Shown here: positions 14,864 through 22,712 of the stretch, piece by piece | Layout: the number at the start of each line of letters is the position of its first letter | Position numbering within the stretch: the first letter of the stretch is position 1 | Source: Pseudomonas alloputida | Lineage (GTDB): Bacteria; Pseudomonadota; Gammaproteobacteria; Pseudomonadales; Pseudomonadaceae | Assembly: GCF_021283545.2 (NCBI RefSeq) | Contig: NZ_CP128540.1 | Span: 1,523,501-1,587,500 of the forward strand | Direction: 5' to 3' | DNA length: 64,000 nucleotides | Notes under the pieces: model-generated | What the model was told of the DNA's origin: nothing | The model's input: the letters and a program-made list of their open reading frames with translations, nothing else | Database searches by the model: none | Program-made: the position numbers and the translations under genes

Positions 14864-16072
14864 ATGCGTTGCCACCTGATGTTGCTGTTGGGCCTGATGG
14901 CCAGTTCGCCGGCCTGGGCGAAAAAGGTCGACCTCGACTACCAGGTGCGCTTGCTGCCTGCCAGCGGCCAGGCCGAGGTCCGCGTGACATTGGCCGAAGG
15001 CAGCGCCGTGCGCAGCCTGGACTTCGACCTGGGCAAGGCTGGGGCCTACAGCGGCTTCCAGGCTGATGGGCAATGGCAGCTGAAGGGGCAACGTGGTATC
15101 TGGCAGCCAGCGGCCGGCAAGACCAGCCTCAGCTACCGTGTGCAACTGGACCAGAAGCTGGCCAGCGGCGCCTATTCATCACGCATCACCCCGCACTGGG
15201 CCCTGTTCCTCGGCGACCAGCTGATACCCCCTGCGCGCCTCGACCAGCAGGATGGTACCGAGCTGGTGGCGCGCCTGGCTTTCGACCTGCCCGAGGGCTG
15301 GAAGAGCATCGAAACCTCCTGGCCGCGCATCGGCAAGGGGAAGTTTCGCATCGACAACGTGTCGCGCCTGTTCGATCGCCCGACCGGCTGGATGCTTGCC
15401 GGCGACCTGGGCAGCCGCCGCGCTCGCCTGGGCGAGACCGAAGTGACCGTGGCCGCGCCGGTGGGGCAGGGCATGCGGCGCATGGACAGCCTGACCTTGC
15501 TCACATTCGTCTGGCCACAACTACAAGCTGTGTTCCCGCGTAACCCGCCCAAGCTGCTCTTGGTCGGGGCGCGTGACGGCATGTGGCGAGGGGCTATGGC
15601 TGCGCAGGGCTCGTTGTACCTGAACAGTGCCCGGCCCATGGTCAGCGAAAACGGCAATAGCCCGTTGCTGCGCGAATTGGTGCAACTGTTCGCGCAGATT
15701 GAGGGGCGTGACGGCAGTGACTGGCTGGTAGAGAGCCTGACCGATTATTACGCCAACGAGTTGTTACGCCGCTCGGGCGGGATGAGTGATGACCGCTACC
15801 AGGTCTGGCAGGCGCGTCTGAGCAAGCAGGGCGCCAAGGTCAACCGGCTCAAGGGTGAGCGCGCAAGCCCGGCCCAGGTGGCCCGTGGCGTGATGCTGTT
15901 GCAGGCATTGGACAAGGAAATCCGCATTCACACCCAGGCCAAACGTTCGTTGGACGATGTAGTGCGTGGGCTGATGCGCCTGCCCAGCGTCAGTACCGAG
16001 GACTTCGTGCAGATCAGCGAGAACGTGCTGGGGCGGCGTTCGGATGTGCTGCAGAGCAAGGTGTTGCACTAA
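14864..16072 (+). CDS. Exported M61-peptidase-like protein lacking the zinc motif
   Basis: The 402-residue protein starts with a signal peptide (MRCHLMLLLGLMASSPAWA, cleavage near 19/20). Its arrangement resembles M61 glycyl-aminopeptidase-like proteins: a beta-rich N-terminal half (VDLDYQVRLL...FDLPEGW), then a helical domain. Where M61 enzymes have HExxH, this protein reads RELVQ (270-274), while the following helix WLVESLTDYYANELLRR (287-303) retains the glutamate (E290) and aromatic pattern of the third-ligand helix. It is therefore probably a catalytically dead scaffold or binding protein, unless the resemblance is superficial. It ends with a strong hairpin terminator. Confidence 0.6.
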   Translation: MRCHLMLLLGLMASSPAWAKKVDLDYQVRLLPASGQAEVRVTLAEGSAVRSLDFDLGKAGAYSGFQADGQWQLKGQRGIWQPAAGKTSLSYRVQLDQKLASGAYSSRITPHWALFLGDQLIPPARLDQQDGTELVARLAFDLPEGWKSIETSWPRIGKGKFRIDNVSRLFDRPTGWMLAGDLGSRRARLGETEVTVAAPVGQGMRRMDSLTLLTFVWPQLQAVFPRNPPKLLLVGARDGMWRGAMAAQGSLYLNSARPMVSENGNSPLLRELVQLFAQIEGRDGSDWLVESLTDYYANELLRRSGGMSDDRYQVWQARLSKQGAKVNRLKGERASPAQVARGVMLLQALDKEIRIHTQAKRSLDDVVRGLMRLPSVSTEDFVQISENVLGRRSDVLQSKVLH

Positions 16073-16078
16073 GGCCCG

Positions 16079-16120
16079 TATGAAAAGCCTTGCCTGACCT
16101 TCGTCTCAAGGCTTTTCATA
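16079..16120. terminator. Hairpin terminator after the M61-like gene
   Basis: A perfect 14-bp inverted repeat (TATGAAAAGCCTTG, 16079-16092, and CAAGGCTTTTCATA, 16107-16120) with a 14-nt loop starts 7 bp after the stop codon. The A/T ends of the arms supply the U-rich tail, so it could act in both directions. Confidence 0.8.
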
Positions 16121-16186
16121 CAGGCCCAAGGCATCCCTGGCGCCTGTCCCGGCCTTTGACAGCCCAAGCTTCGCCGCACGGCCTTG

Positions 16187-16657
16187 TTATTTGAACTTGG
16201 GCCCTGAGCGGGTATTCAGCCCTTTGGCCATGCGGTCATACAACACCACATTCACCGTCGCCGCCAGGTTCATGCAGCCCTCGGTCGGGATGTAGATAGT
16301 CTCTTCACACCATCCCCGCACGTCTTCGCTCAACGAGCCGTCCTCTGGCCCGAAGATGTAAATAGCCCGGTCCGGATGGGTGTAGTCCGGCAATGGCCGC
16401 GCACCCTCTACCAGTTCCACCGCCACAGGCGTGCAGCCCAGCGGGATAATGCGCTGCAAGTCGTCGATGCCGATCAGCGGGATGTCGTAGTGCACGCGCT
16501 TGGTGTCGGTGACGAAGTCACGTGCGCGCTCATAGCGTTTGCCTGTGTAGAACACCGAATTGACGCCATAGCAGCCCGCGGCGCGCATCACAGAGCCGAC
16601 GTTTTCTGCCGACTTGGGGTTGAACAGGCCGATGCAGCTGTATCGTTTGTTTGCCAC
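16187..16657 (-). CDS. SPOUT-family RNA methyltransferase (TrmH/TrmL type)
   Basis: The 156-residue protein is an SPOUT methyltransferase with a trefoil-knot SAM site. Motif 1 is NPKSAENVGSVMRAAGCYG (13-31), motif 2 FGPEDGSLS (about 102-110) and motif 3 NLAATVNVVLYDRMAKG (about 130-146). Members methylate ribose or bases of tRNA or rRNA using SAM. It resembles small TrmL-like enzymes but the exact modified nucleotide is not readable. It is a single gene, adjacent to and on the same strand as the HNH gene, with 71 bp between them. Confidence 0.88.
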   Translation of the reverse strand: MANKRYSCIGLFNPKSAENVGSVMRAAGCYGVNSVFYTGKRYERARDFVTDTKRVHYDIPLIGIDDLQRIIPLGCTPVAVELVEGARPLPDYTHPDRAIYIFGPEDGSLSEDVRGWCEETIYIPTEGCMNLAATVNVVLYDRMAKGLNTRSGPKFK

Positions 16658-16728
16658 GTACCGGGGCCCTTCGCGAAAAAAGCGCGATTATACGGGCTGC
16701 CCGGTAACAGCGGGGGGCGAATCGATGG

Positions 16729-17100
16729 TCAGTCTTTCTTCAGCATGCCCGCCAGCCCGGCAAACGGGTTGTGCGTAGCCTTGGCAATGCTCGGGGTGCT
16801 GGTGGAGCCTTCGCTGAAGTACTGCTGGTCGGTGTAGCGCGAGTGCTCGTTGTCGTGGCAGTACAGGCACAGCAGCTCCCAGTTGGAGCCGTCCTGAGGA
16901 TTGTTGTCGTGGTTGTGGTCACGGTGATGCACGGTCAGCTCGCTCAGGCGCTTGCCAGCGAACTCGCGGGCGCAGCGACCGCACACGTGCGGGTACATTC
17001 TCAGGGCCTTGTCGCGGTAGCCCATTTCCTTGTCGCGCTTGGCATCGGCCAGGATGCGGTCGAGGCGCGCGGTAGCGGCGGCAGAAGAGGTGGAGCTCAT
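16729..17100 (-). CDS. YajD-type HNH nuclease family protein
   Basis: The 123-residue protein has an HNH motif: a CGRCAREF zinc knuckle (about 40-47), LTVHHRDHNHDNNPQDGSNW (HH at about 57-58) and a second knuckle LLCLYCHDNEHSRY. All metal and catalytic positions appear intact. E. coli YajD is the recognised relative; its substrate is unknown. There are no restriction or toxin-immunity genes around it, so a housekeeping nucleic-acid role is more likely than defence. Confidence 0.88.
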   Translation of the reverse strand: MSSTSSAAATARLDRILADAKRDKEMGYRDKALRMYPHVCGRCAREFAGKRLSELTVHHRDHNHDNNPQDGSNWELLCLYCHDNEHSRYTDQQYFSEGSTSTPSIAKATHNPFAGLAGMLKKD

Positions 17101-17232
17101 GGTGTTTCCTTTGTTCTGATCAGGCAGGTGACGGTTATGCCATTGAGTCTAGCGCGCTTGCAGGTCAGGCGGACAGGCGAAAGCGTTGATTTAGGCGTAG
17201 CCTGTAGAAAGGTTCCCGACAGGAGGTTGCTG

Positions 17233-17511
17233 ATGTTTCACGCGATCCTCGCCGCGCTGTTGATGGCTGGCCTGCCCCTGGCAGAAGCTGCCAGCACGCC
17301 ACCTCGTCTCAATACGCCAGTGCCTGGTGCACCGGGTACGCCTACGCCCACGCCATACCCGCAGATAACCCCGAGTACACCGCCCAAGGCTTACGACAGC
17401 CAGCCGGGGGCGCCACTGTTGCCGCCGATGCCAGTGCCCGGCCCGCCGAAGGATCAGCCATTGCCCGGGTTGCGGCCGGAGCCGCCGAAGCCGGTTGTGG
17501 AGGATGATTGA
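17233..17511 (+). CDS. Small proline-rich exported protein
   Basis: The 92-residue product has a signal peptide (MFHAILAALLMAGLPLAEA, cleavage near 19/20), and the mature part is about one-third proline with Thr, Gly and Pro in PGTPTPTPYPQI-like runs, ending in acidic VVEDD. A strong AGGAGG lies 6 bp before the ATG. It has no recognisable domain; it is likely a flexible periplasmic or envelope polypeptide. It is divergent from the HNH gene and convergent with oligopeptidase B. Function is unknown. Confidence 0.7.
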   Translation: MFHAILAALLMAGLPLAEAASTPPRLNTPVPGAPGTPTPTPYPQITPSTPPKAYDSQPGAPLLPPMPVPGPPKDQPLPGLRPEPPKPVVEDD

Positions 17512-17559
17512 CGGGTGCGAGCTGAGGGGGCTGGGGGGTGCAACGCGCCCCCCGCTATC

Positions 17560-19602
17560 TCAAAGAATACCCAGCTCGCCAAACACGAACGCATACTCCA
17601 GAGCCACATCCTTCAACCCCTGGTACCGCCCGCTCATCCCGCCATGCCCAGCCCCCATCTCGGTCTTGAGCAGCAGCAGGTTGCTGTCGGTCTTGAGTGT
17701 GCGCAACTTCGCCACCCATTTGGCTGCCTCCCAATACTGCACGCGGCTGTCGTTGTAGCCCGCCACCACCAGCATCGCCGGGTAGGCCTGCGCTTTCAGG
17801 TTCTCGTACGGCGCATAAGCCTTGATCCGTTCATACACCTCCGGCTCCTCAGGGTTGCCCCATTCGTCGTACTCGGTCACGGTAAGCGGCAGCTCCGGGT
17901 CGAGCATGGTGTTGAGCACGTCGACGAACGGCACTTCGGCAATGGCGCAGCGGAACAGCGCCGGGCGCAGGTTGAGCACCGCGCCGATCAGCAGGCCGCC
18001 AGCGCTGCCACCACTGATGGCCAGGCGGTCGGCGGCAGTCACGCCCTGGCTGATCATGTGCTCGGCGCAGGCGATGAAGTCGCTGAACGTGTTGTGCTTG
18101 TACTCCTGCTTGCCGGCACGGTACCAGGCTTCCCCCAGTTCACCACCACCTCGCACGTGGGCGATGGCAAAGGCCACGCCGCGCTCCAGCAGGCTCAGGC
18201 GCGCATGTGAGAACCAGGGGTCGAGGCTTTCGCCATAGGCACCATAGCCGTACAGGTACAGTGGCACGGTCTTGCCCAGGTCCTGGCGGCGGCGTACCAG
18301 GCTGATCGGCACCAGGGTGCCGTCCGCTGCGGTTGCCCACAGGCGCTCACTGACATAGTCATCGGCATCGAATGCACCGAGCACCGGGGTTTGCTTGAGC
18401 ACCACCTGGGCGCCCGTGGGCAACGTCAGTTGGCGCACCTGGGCCGGGCGGTTGAGCGCTTCGTAGCGCAAGCGTATGCGAGTGCTGGCAAATTCAAGGC
18501 TGTCCTGCACGTACAGGCTGTAGGCTGCGTCTGGCAGTTCGACGCGGTAGGCCGGCAAGCCCTGCGGGCGGACTTCGATGATCGGCAGGCCGCCTTCGCG
18601 CAGGCTCAGGGTGAGGGCACCGGCGTTCAGGCTGAGGCCTTCGAGCATGACCGCGTCGCGGTGCGCCACCAGCACCTGCCACTGTTCGCGGCTTGGCACT
18701 GGCGCGGCTGGCGCGTGGTACAGGGCGAAGTTGATGCCATCCTGGTTGGTGCGGATGAACCAGCGCCACTGGCCGTCGAGTTGGCCATGGTCGGGGAAGT
18801 ATTCGTGGCCTTCGACGCGCGGCGCCAGGCAGGTGAACGGCGCCTGCGGGGTTTCGGCGTCCAGCACCCAGGCCTCGCTGGTGGTCTTGCTGTTCAGCAG
18901 CAGCACCAGCTGGCGCTCGGAGCTGGTGCGGTAGCAGTGCAGGAAGAAACGCCCATCTGGCTCTTCGAACACGGTGTGCGCGGCGTCGGTGCCCAAGGTG
19001 TGGCGACGCAGGCGCCATGGGCGGTGGGTGTCGTCCAGCTCTGCGAAGAAGAGCGTCTGGCTGTCGTTGGCCCAGGTCAGGCTACCGTCGCAGTCGTCGA
19101 AGGGCAGGGTAGTGACACTGCCACTAGCCAGGTCTTTGACGTACAGGGTATAGATTTCGTCGCCGCTGGTGTCGAGGCTATAGGCCAGCAGGCGGTGGTC
19201 GGGGCTGATGTTGAACGCGCCCAGGGAGAGGAAACCGCCGTTGGCCAGGGCGTTGGGGTCGAGCAGCAGTTGCTCCTGGCTTTCATCGACGGTGTTCGAG
19301 TCGTCGGCCGGACGTGGGCAGCGGTAGTGACGCGGATATTCGTCGCCGGCGGTGGTACGGGTGTAGTACAGGTAGGGGCCCCAGGGCGCCGGCAATGACA
19401 GGTCGGTCTCCAGGATGCGGCCCTTGATTTCTTCGAACAGGCGCTCACGCAACGGTGCCTGGTCGGCCAGGCAGGCTTCCTGGTAGGCGTTTTCAGCTTG
19501 CAGGTAAGCGAGTACCTCGGGGGTGTCGCGCTGTTGCAGCCAGGCATACGGGTCGGTGGCCTGGTCGGCTTGGGCAATCGGGGGTTGGGGCTTGGTTGGC
19601 AT
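17560..19602 (-). CDS. ptrB: Oligopeptidase B (S9A prolyl oligopeptidase family)
   Basis: The 680-residue protein has a seven-bladed propeller in the first two-thirds and an alpha/beta hydrolase domain after it. The catalytic serine is in ISGGSAGGLLIGAVLN and the conserved hydrolase entry is YLYGYGAYGESLDPWFS; FAIAHVRGGGELGEAWY and GMSGRYQG (histidine in GAGHGG) complete the site. Family members cleave short peptides, oligopeptidase B after basic residues. It is cytoplasmic, with no signal peptide. The start ATG at 19602 follows a REP pair; no operon partner. Confidence 0.92.
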   Translation of the reverse strand: MPTKPQPPIAQADQATDPYAWLQQRDTPEVLAYLQAENAYQEACLADQAPLRERLFEEIKGRILETDLSLPAPWGPYLYYTRTTAGDEYPRHYRCPRPADDSNTVDESQEQLLLDPNALANGGFLSLGAFNISPDHRLLAYSLDTSGDEIYTLYVKDLASGSVTTLPFDDCDGSLTWANDSQTLFFAELDDTHRPWRLRRHTLGTDAAHTVFEEPDGRFFLHCYRTSSERQLVLLLNSKTTSEAWVLDAETPQAPFTCLAPRVEGHEYFPDHGQLDGQWRWFIRTNQDGINFALYHAPAAPVPSREQWQVLVAHRDAVMLEGLSLNAGALTLSLREGGLPIIEVRPQGLPAYRVELPDAAYSLYVQDSLEFASTRIRLRYEALNRPAQVRQLTLPTGAQVVLKQTPVLGAFDADDYVSERLWATAADGTLVPISLVRRRQDLGKTVPLYLYGYGAYGESLDPWFSHARLSLLERGVAFAIAHVRGGGELGEAWYRAGKQEYKHNTFSDFIACAEHMISQGVTAADRLAISGGSAGGLLIGAVLNLRPALFRCAIAEVPFVDVLNTMLDPELPLTVTEYDEWGNPEEPEVYERIKAYAPYENLKAQAYPAMLVVAGYNDSRVQYWEAAKWVAKLRTLKTDSNLLLLKTEMGAGHGGMSGRYQGLKDVALEYAFVFGELGIL

Positions 19603-19626
19603 TGAAGGTCTCTTGATTGGAGTTGC

Positions 19627-19718
19627 CTGTGCCGGCCTCTTCGCGGGTAAACCCGCTCCAACAGGGATCGCACCGAGGTAGGAGCGGGTTTACCCGCGAA
19701 GAGGCCGGCACAGGCAAA
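19627..19718. repeat. Near-perfect inverted REP pair
   Basis: CCTGTGCCGGCCTCTTCGCG (from 19627) and its mirror ending CGCGAAGAGGCCGGCACAGG (to 19718) form two complete REPs about 20 bp apart, in the divergent region between ptrB and the gene at 19782. The symmetry extends beyond the REP core. Confidence 0.95.
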
Positions 19719-19781
19719 CACTGTCTGCGCCCGGAAAAGTGTTTATCATAGGCATCTCTTTGCCTGGCTTGCACGAACACC

Positions 19782-20279
19782 ATGACCGAGAACGACTACA
19801 CCTTCGCCTGGGGCTTGTACGCAGTAGCCGCCTTAGGGTGCCTGCTGGTGGGCTTCAAGCTCACCGGCTGGATGTGGCGCTGGCTGCGCGAACCGCTACG
19901 CGTGGTGCTGGCGGTGCTGCTGCTGACCCCGACCATCGTCGACCCGGTCAAGGACAGCTTCGCCCCTGCAATCGCCATCACTGCGCTGGATGTCGCTTTC
20001 AAGGTCGGCAACAACGCCTGGCGCGCTGTGTCCGACTTCGCCATGTACGGCATGATCGCCTTCGGCCTGTACTTCCTCTTCGTGCTGCTGCGCTGGCCGC
20101 TGGAAAAGCGCACGCACGCACGCCGTGAGCAGGCCGAAGCCGCCGCCAGGCGTCAGCGGGCCGAGGATGACCAGCTCGGCACCCAGGCGCCGCTGGCTGC
20201 CGAGCGCAGCGACCGTTACCGTGACGACTTGCCGCCAGCCGCTGCGCGTGGCGCAGGCCGGGTCGAGCCCCGTCTGTAA
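19782..20279 (+). CDS. Hypothetical inner membrane protein
   Basis: I do not recognise the family. The 165-residue protein has about three membrane segments (LYAVAALGCLLVGFKL at 12-27, VVLAVLLLTPTIV near 41-53, MYGMIAFGLYFLFVLL near 88-103) and a charged, Ala/Arg-rich cytoplasmic tail from about 110 (ARREQAEAAARRQRAEDD) that may be helical. It is 14 bp upstream of a YafJ-like amidotransferase, which in turn is 9 bp from a DUF2937-like membrane protein, so the three probably form one operon. Confidence 0.8.
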   Translation: MTENDYTFAWGLYAVAALGCLLVGFKLTGWMWRWLREPLRVVLAVLLLTPTIVDPVKDSFAPAIAITALDVAFKVGNNAWRAVSDFAMYGMIAFGLYFLFVLLRWPLEKRTHARREQAEAAARRQRAEDDQLGTQAPLAAERSDRYRDDLPPAAARGAGRVEPRL

Positions 20280-20293
20280 ACGGAGACACGCCT

Positions 20294-21067
20294 ATGTGTG
20301 AACTGCTGGGCATGAGTGCCAACGTCCCTACCGACATCGTTTTCAGCTTCACCGGCCTGATGCAGCGGGGCGGGCGAACCGGCCCGCACCGTGACGGCTG
20401 GGGGATAGGCTTTTACGAAGGCCGCGGCCTGCGCCTGTTCCAGGACCCGGCCGCGAGCAGCGAGTCGGAAGTGGCCAACCTCGTGCAGCGCTACCCGATC
20501 AAAAGTGAAGTGGTGATCGGTCATATCCGTCAGGCCAACGTCGGCAGGGTGTGCCTGTCCAACACCCACCCGTTCGTGCGGGAAATGTGGGGCCGCAACT
20601 GGTGCTTCGCGCACAACGGCCAGCTGGGTGACTTCAAGGGCCTGGCCAGTTTCTACCGGCCAGTGGGCGACACCGACAGCGAAGCGGCCTTCTGCGACTT
20701 GCTCAACCGCATCCGCAGCGCCTTCCCCGAACCGGTGCCGGTGGAACAGCTGCTGCCAGTGCTGGTCGAAGCCTGTGCCGGCTACCGGGATCTGGGGGTG
20801 TTCAACTGCATGCTCAGCGATGGCGACTGGCTGTTCTGCTTCTGCTCGACAAAGCTGGTGCACATTACCCGCCGTGCGCCATTCGGTGCCGCACGGTTGA
20901 AGGATGTCGACCTGATCGTCGATTTTCATACCGAAACCACCCCCAACGACGTGGTCACGGTGATTGCCACCGAGGCCCTGACCGAGAACGAGACCTGGCA
21001 CCGCTACGCGCCGGGTCAGTGGGCCCTGTGGCGGCACGGCGAGTGCGTGGCGCACGGCCAGAGCTAA
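20294..21067 (+). CDS. Class II glutamine amidotransferase (YafJ family)
   Basis: The 257-residue protein begins MCELLGMSAN, placing the nucleophilic cysteine at position 2, as in Ntn-type class II amidotransferases. Further active-site blocks are GPHRDGWGIGFYEGR (about 30-44), HIRQANVGRVCLSNTHPF, NWCFAHNGQL and GDTDSEAAF, which bind glutamine. It frees ammonia from glutamine; E. coli YafJ is the closest named relative and its acceptor is unknown. There is no fused synthetase domain. Second gene of a three-gene operon with membrane proteins on both sides. Confidence 0.9.
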   Translation: MCELLGMSANVPTDIVFSFTGLMQRGGRTGPHRDGWGIGFYEGRGLRLFQDPAASSESEVANLVQRYPIKSEVVIGHIRQANVGRVCLSNTHPFVREMWGRNWCFAHNGQLGDFKGLASFYRPVGDTDSEAAFCDLLNRIRSAFPEPVPVEQLLPVLVEACAGYRDLGVFNCMLSDGDWLFCFCSTKLVHITRRAPFGAARLKDVDLIVDFHTETTPNDVVTVIATEALTENETWHRYAPGQWALWRHGECVAHGQS

Positions 21068-21076
21068 GGACGCTGC

Positions 21077-21598
21077 ATGTTCAGAAGTTACCTGCGATTG
21101 CTGTTGTTCACCTTCGGCCTGCTGGCCGGTATCCAGGTCCCGGGGCTGGTCAAGGACTATAGCCAGCGGGTCGAGGCGCACCTGTTCGAATCGCGCGAGG
21201 CGCTCGATGGGTTCCGGCAAACGGCCGAGCGCTTTTTCAAGGGCGACTTGCAGGCGCTGCTGCAGCACTACCGCAGCAGCGACGACCCGGTGTTCAACAG
21301 TGATGCCAACAGCATCGAAAGCCTGATGATCCGCAACGAACTGCTGGAAAACGAATGGCAGGTGCTGCAAGGGTCATGGGCCGGGCGTACCTGGCATGTG
21401 CTGGTACAGGCCGACCCGCAGTTGCGTGAAGAAACCCTCAATGGCTACAGCTACCAGATTCTGCTGGTACCCGAGGCGATTGGCTGGGGTGTGGGTGCCG
21501 GTTTTGTGCTGGCCTTTGTGGTCGAAAGCCTGTTGCTGGGGATTGGCTGGCTGATCCTGGGCGGGCGGCGCAGGGTGGTGAAAGAGAGCTGGCGCTAA
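21077..21598 (+). CDS. DUF2937-like membrane protein
   Basis: The 173-residue protein has an N-terminal membrane segment (LRLLLFTFGLLAGIQVPGLV), an extracytoplasmic helical middle (SQRVEAHLFESREALDGFRQTAERFFKGD) and a C-terminal membrane segment (GWGVGAGFVLAFVVESLLLGIGWLI) ending in a basic tail. This matches the DUF2937 layout; function is unknown. It follows the amidotransferase by 9 bp and is ended by a 32-bp REP palindrome. Confidence 0.8.
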   Translation: MFRSYLRLLLFTFGLLAGIQVPGLVKDYSQRVEAHLFESREALDGFRQTAERFFKGDLQALLQHYRSSDDPVFNSDANSIESLMIRNELLENEWQVLQGSWAGRTWHVLVQADPQLREETLNGYSYQILLVPEAIGWGVGAGFVLAFVVESLLLGIGWLILGGRRRVVKESWR

Positions 21599-21617
21599 GT
21601 TCTGCTGTACCTGTACC

Positions 21618-21649
21618 GGCCCTTTCGCGGGCATGCCCGCGAAAGGGCC
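21618..21649. repeat. Perfect 32-bp palindromic REP hairpin
   Basis: The two 16-bp arms, starting GGCCCTTTCGCGGGCA, are exactly complementary with no loop. It sits between convergent genes (DUF2937-like and LysR) and probably ends transcription on both sides. Confidence 0.85.
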
Positions 21650-21670
21650 GCTACAGGCGGAGACTGTTGG

Positions 21671-22582
21671 TCAGACCAGCACGATCCGCTGCCCACCCAC
21701 ATCCCGCGCATACCGCGCCAACACCTGCCGGCAAACCCCAACCACCTCATCGACCAACGCCACCCCGGTCTGCCACGCCACCACCAGCTCAAGGCTCGGC
21801 GGCGGCTGCAACCCTTCCAGCAGCACCAGCTCGCCCCGGCCCAACTCGGCATCCACCAGCGCCGGCGGTAGCGCGCCAATGCCAAAGCCGTCGCGCAACA
21901 GCCGGGTAATCGCCGCCACCGAGTTCACACAATTCAACCGTGGTGCCTCTGCCCCCGCAGCCTGCAGCAAGCTCAGCACCTCCTGGTGCGGCCGTGAATT
22001 CTTCGAGAAGGTGATGATGCGCTCGCGCCCAAGTTCGGCCAGCGACGCATAGTCCCGGTGCTGGTGGGCGCCTGCGGCCACCACCCAGCCCATTGGGTAG
22101 CGTGCCAGGTCGAGGCTGCGGATCGATTGCTCGCGCAGCAAGTCGGTCTGCAAGATAACGTCAAGAAAGCCCTTCTGCAGCTGCTCGCGCAAGTTCAGCG
22201 CGGTGTCGGCCACCAGTTCGATTTCCACCTGTGGGTAGCGCTCGGTCAGCTCCGCCACCAGCGCGCTCATCCAGGTGTGGATCACAGTATCCATCACCCC
22301 GATGCGAATGCGCCCGACCTTGGCCCGGTCGCTGTCCAGCGATTGCTTCATGGCCTTGGCGGTTTCCAGCATGCGTTCGGCGTATTCCAGTACCTTGCTG
22401 CCTTCCGGGGTCAGGCTGACGCCGCGGGAGTCGCGCAGCAGCAGCTTCACGCCCAGGTCGGCCTCCAGTGCGGCAATGCGGCTGGATACCGAAGCCTGGG
22501 TGGTGAACAGCTTTTCTGCCGTCAGGCGGAAGCTCTTGAGCCGGGCGACCCAGACGAAGGTTTCGAGGAAGCGAAGGTTCAT
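21671..22582 (-). CDS. LysR-family regulator of the 5-oxoprolinase locus
   Basis: The 303-residue protein starts MNLRFLETFVWVARLKSFRL with an HTH (AEKLFTTQASVSSRIAALEADLGVKLLLRDSRGVSLTPEG, 22-61) and a full-length LysR ligand domain (IRIGVMDTVIHTWMSALVAEL...). It is divergent from the MFS transporter and pxpABC genes, with 130 bp between start codons, and is the likely regulator of that operon; an inducer related to 5-oxoproline or its precursor is an inference. Confidence 0.9.
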   Translation of the reverse strand: MNLRFLETFVWVARLKSFRLTAEKLFTTQASVSSRIAALEADLGVKLLLRDSRGVSLTPEGSKVLEYAERMLETAKAMKQSLDSDRAKVGRIRIGVMDTVIHTWMSALVAELTERYPQVEIELVADTALNLREQLQKGFLDVILQTDLLREQSIRSLDLARYPMGWVVAAGAHQHRDYASLAELGRERIITFSKNSRPHQEVLSLLQAAGAEAPRLNCVNSVAAITRLLRDGFGIGALPPALVDAELGRGELVLLEGLQPPPSLELVVAWQTGVALVDEVVGVCRQVLARYARDVGGQRIVLV

Positions 22583-22712
22583 GATCAGTTTTTCTTAATC
22601 CAGACCGGCGGTTTTTTTCGTTGGACGCAGGCGAGGCGGCCTCTGAACAATGGCGCCCAGGCCGCGACGCTTCATGTCGCCCATAAAACAATACCAACAA
22701 GCCGAGGCATCC

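Noticed and set aside
16729..17100. HNH nuclease as part of a defence island
   Set aside because: YajD-type HNH proteins are housekeeping in many proteobacteria and neighbours are an RNA methyltransferase and a peptidase; no restriction, toxin or phage gene is near.
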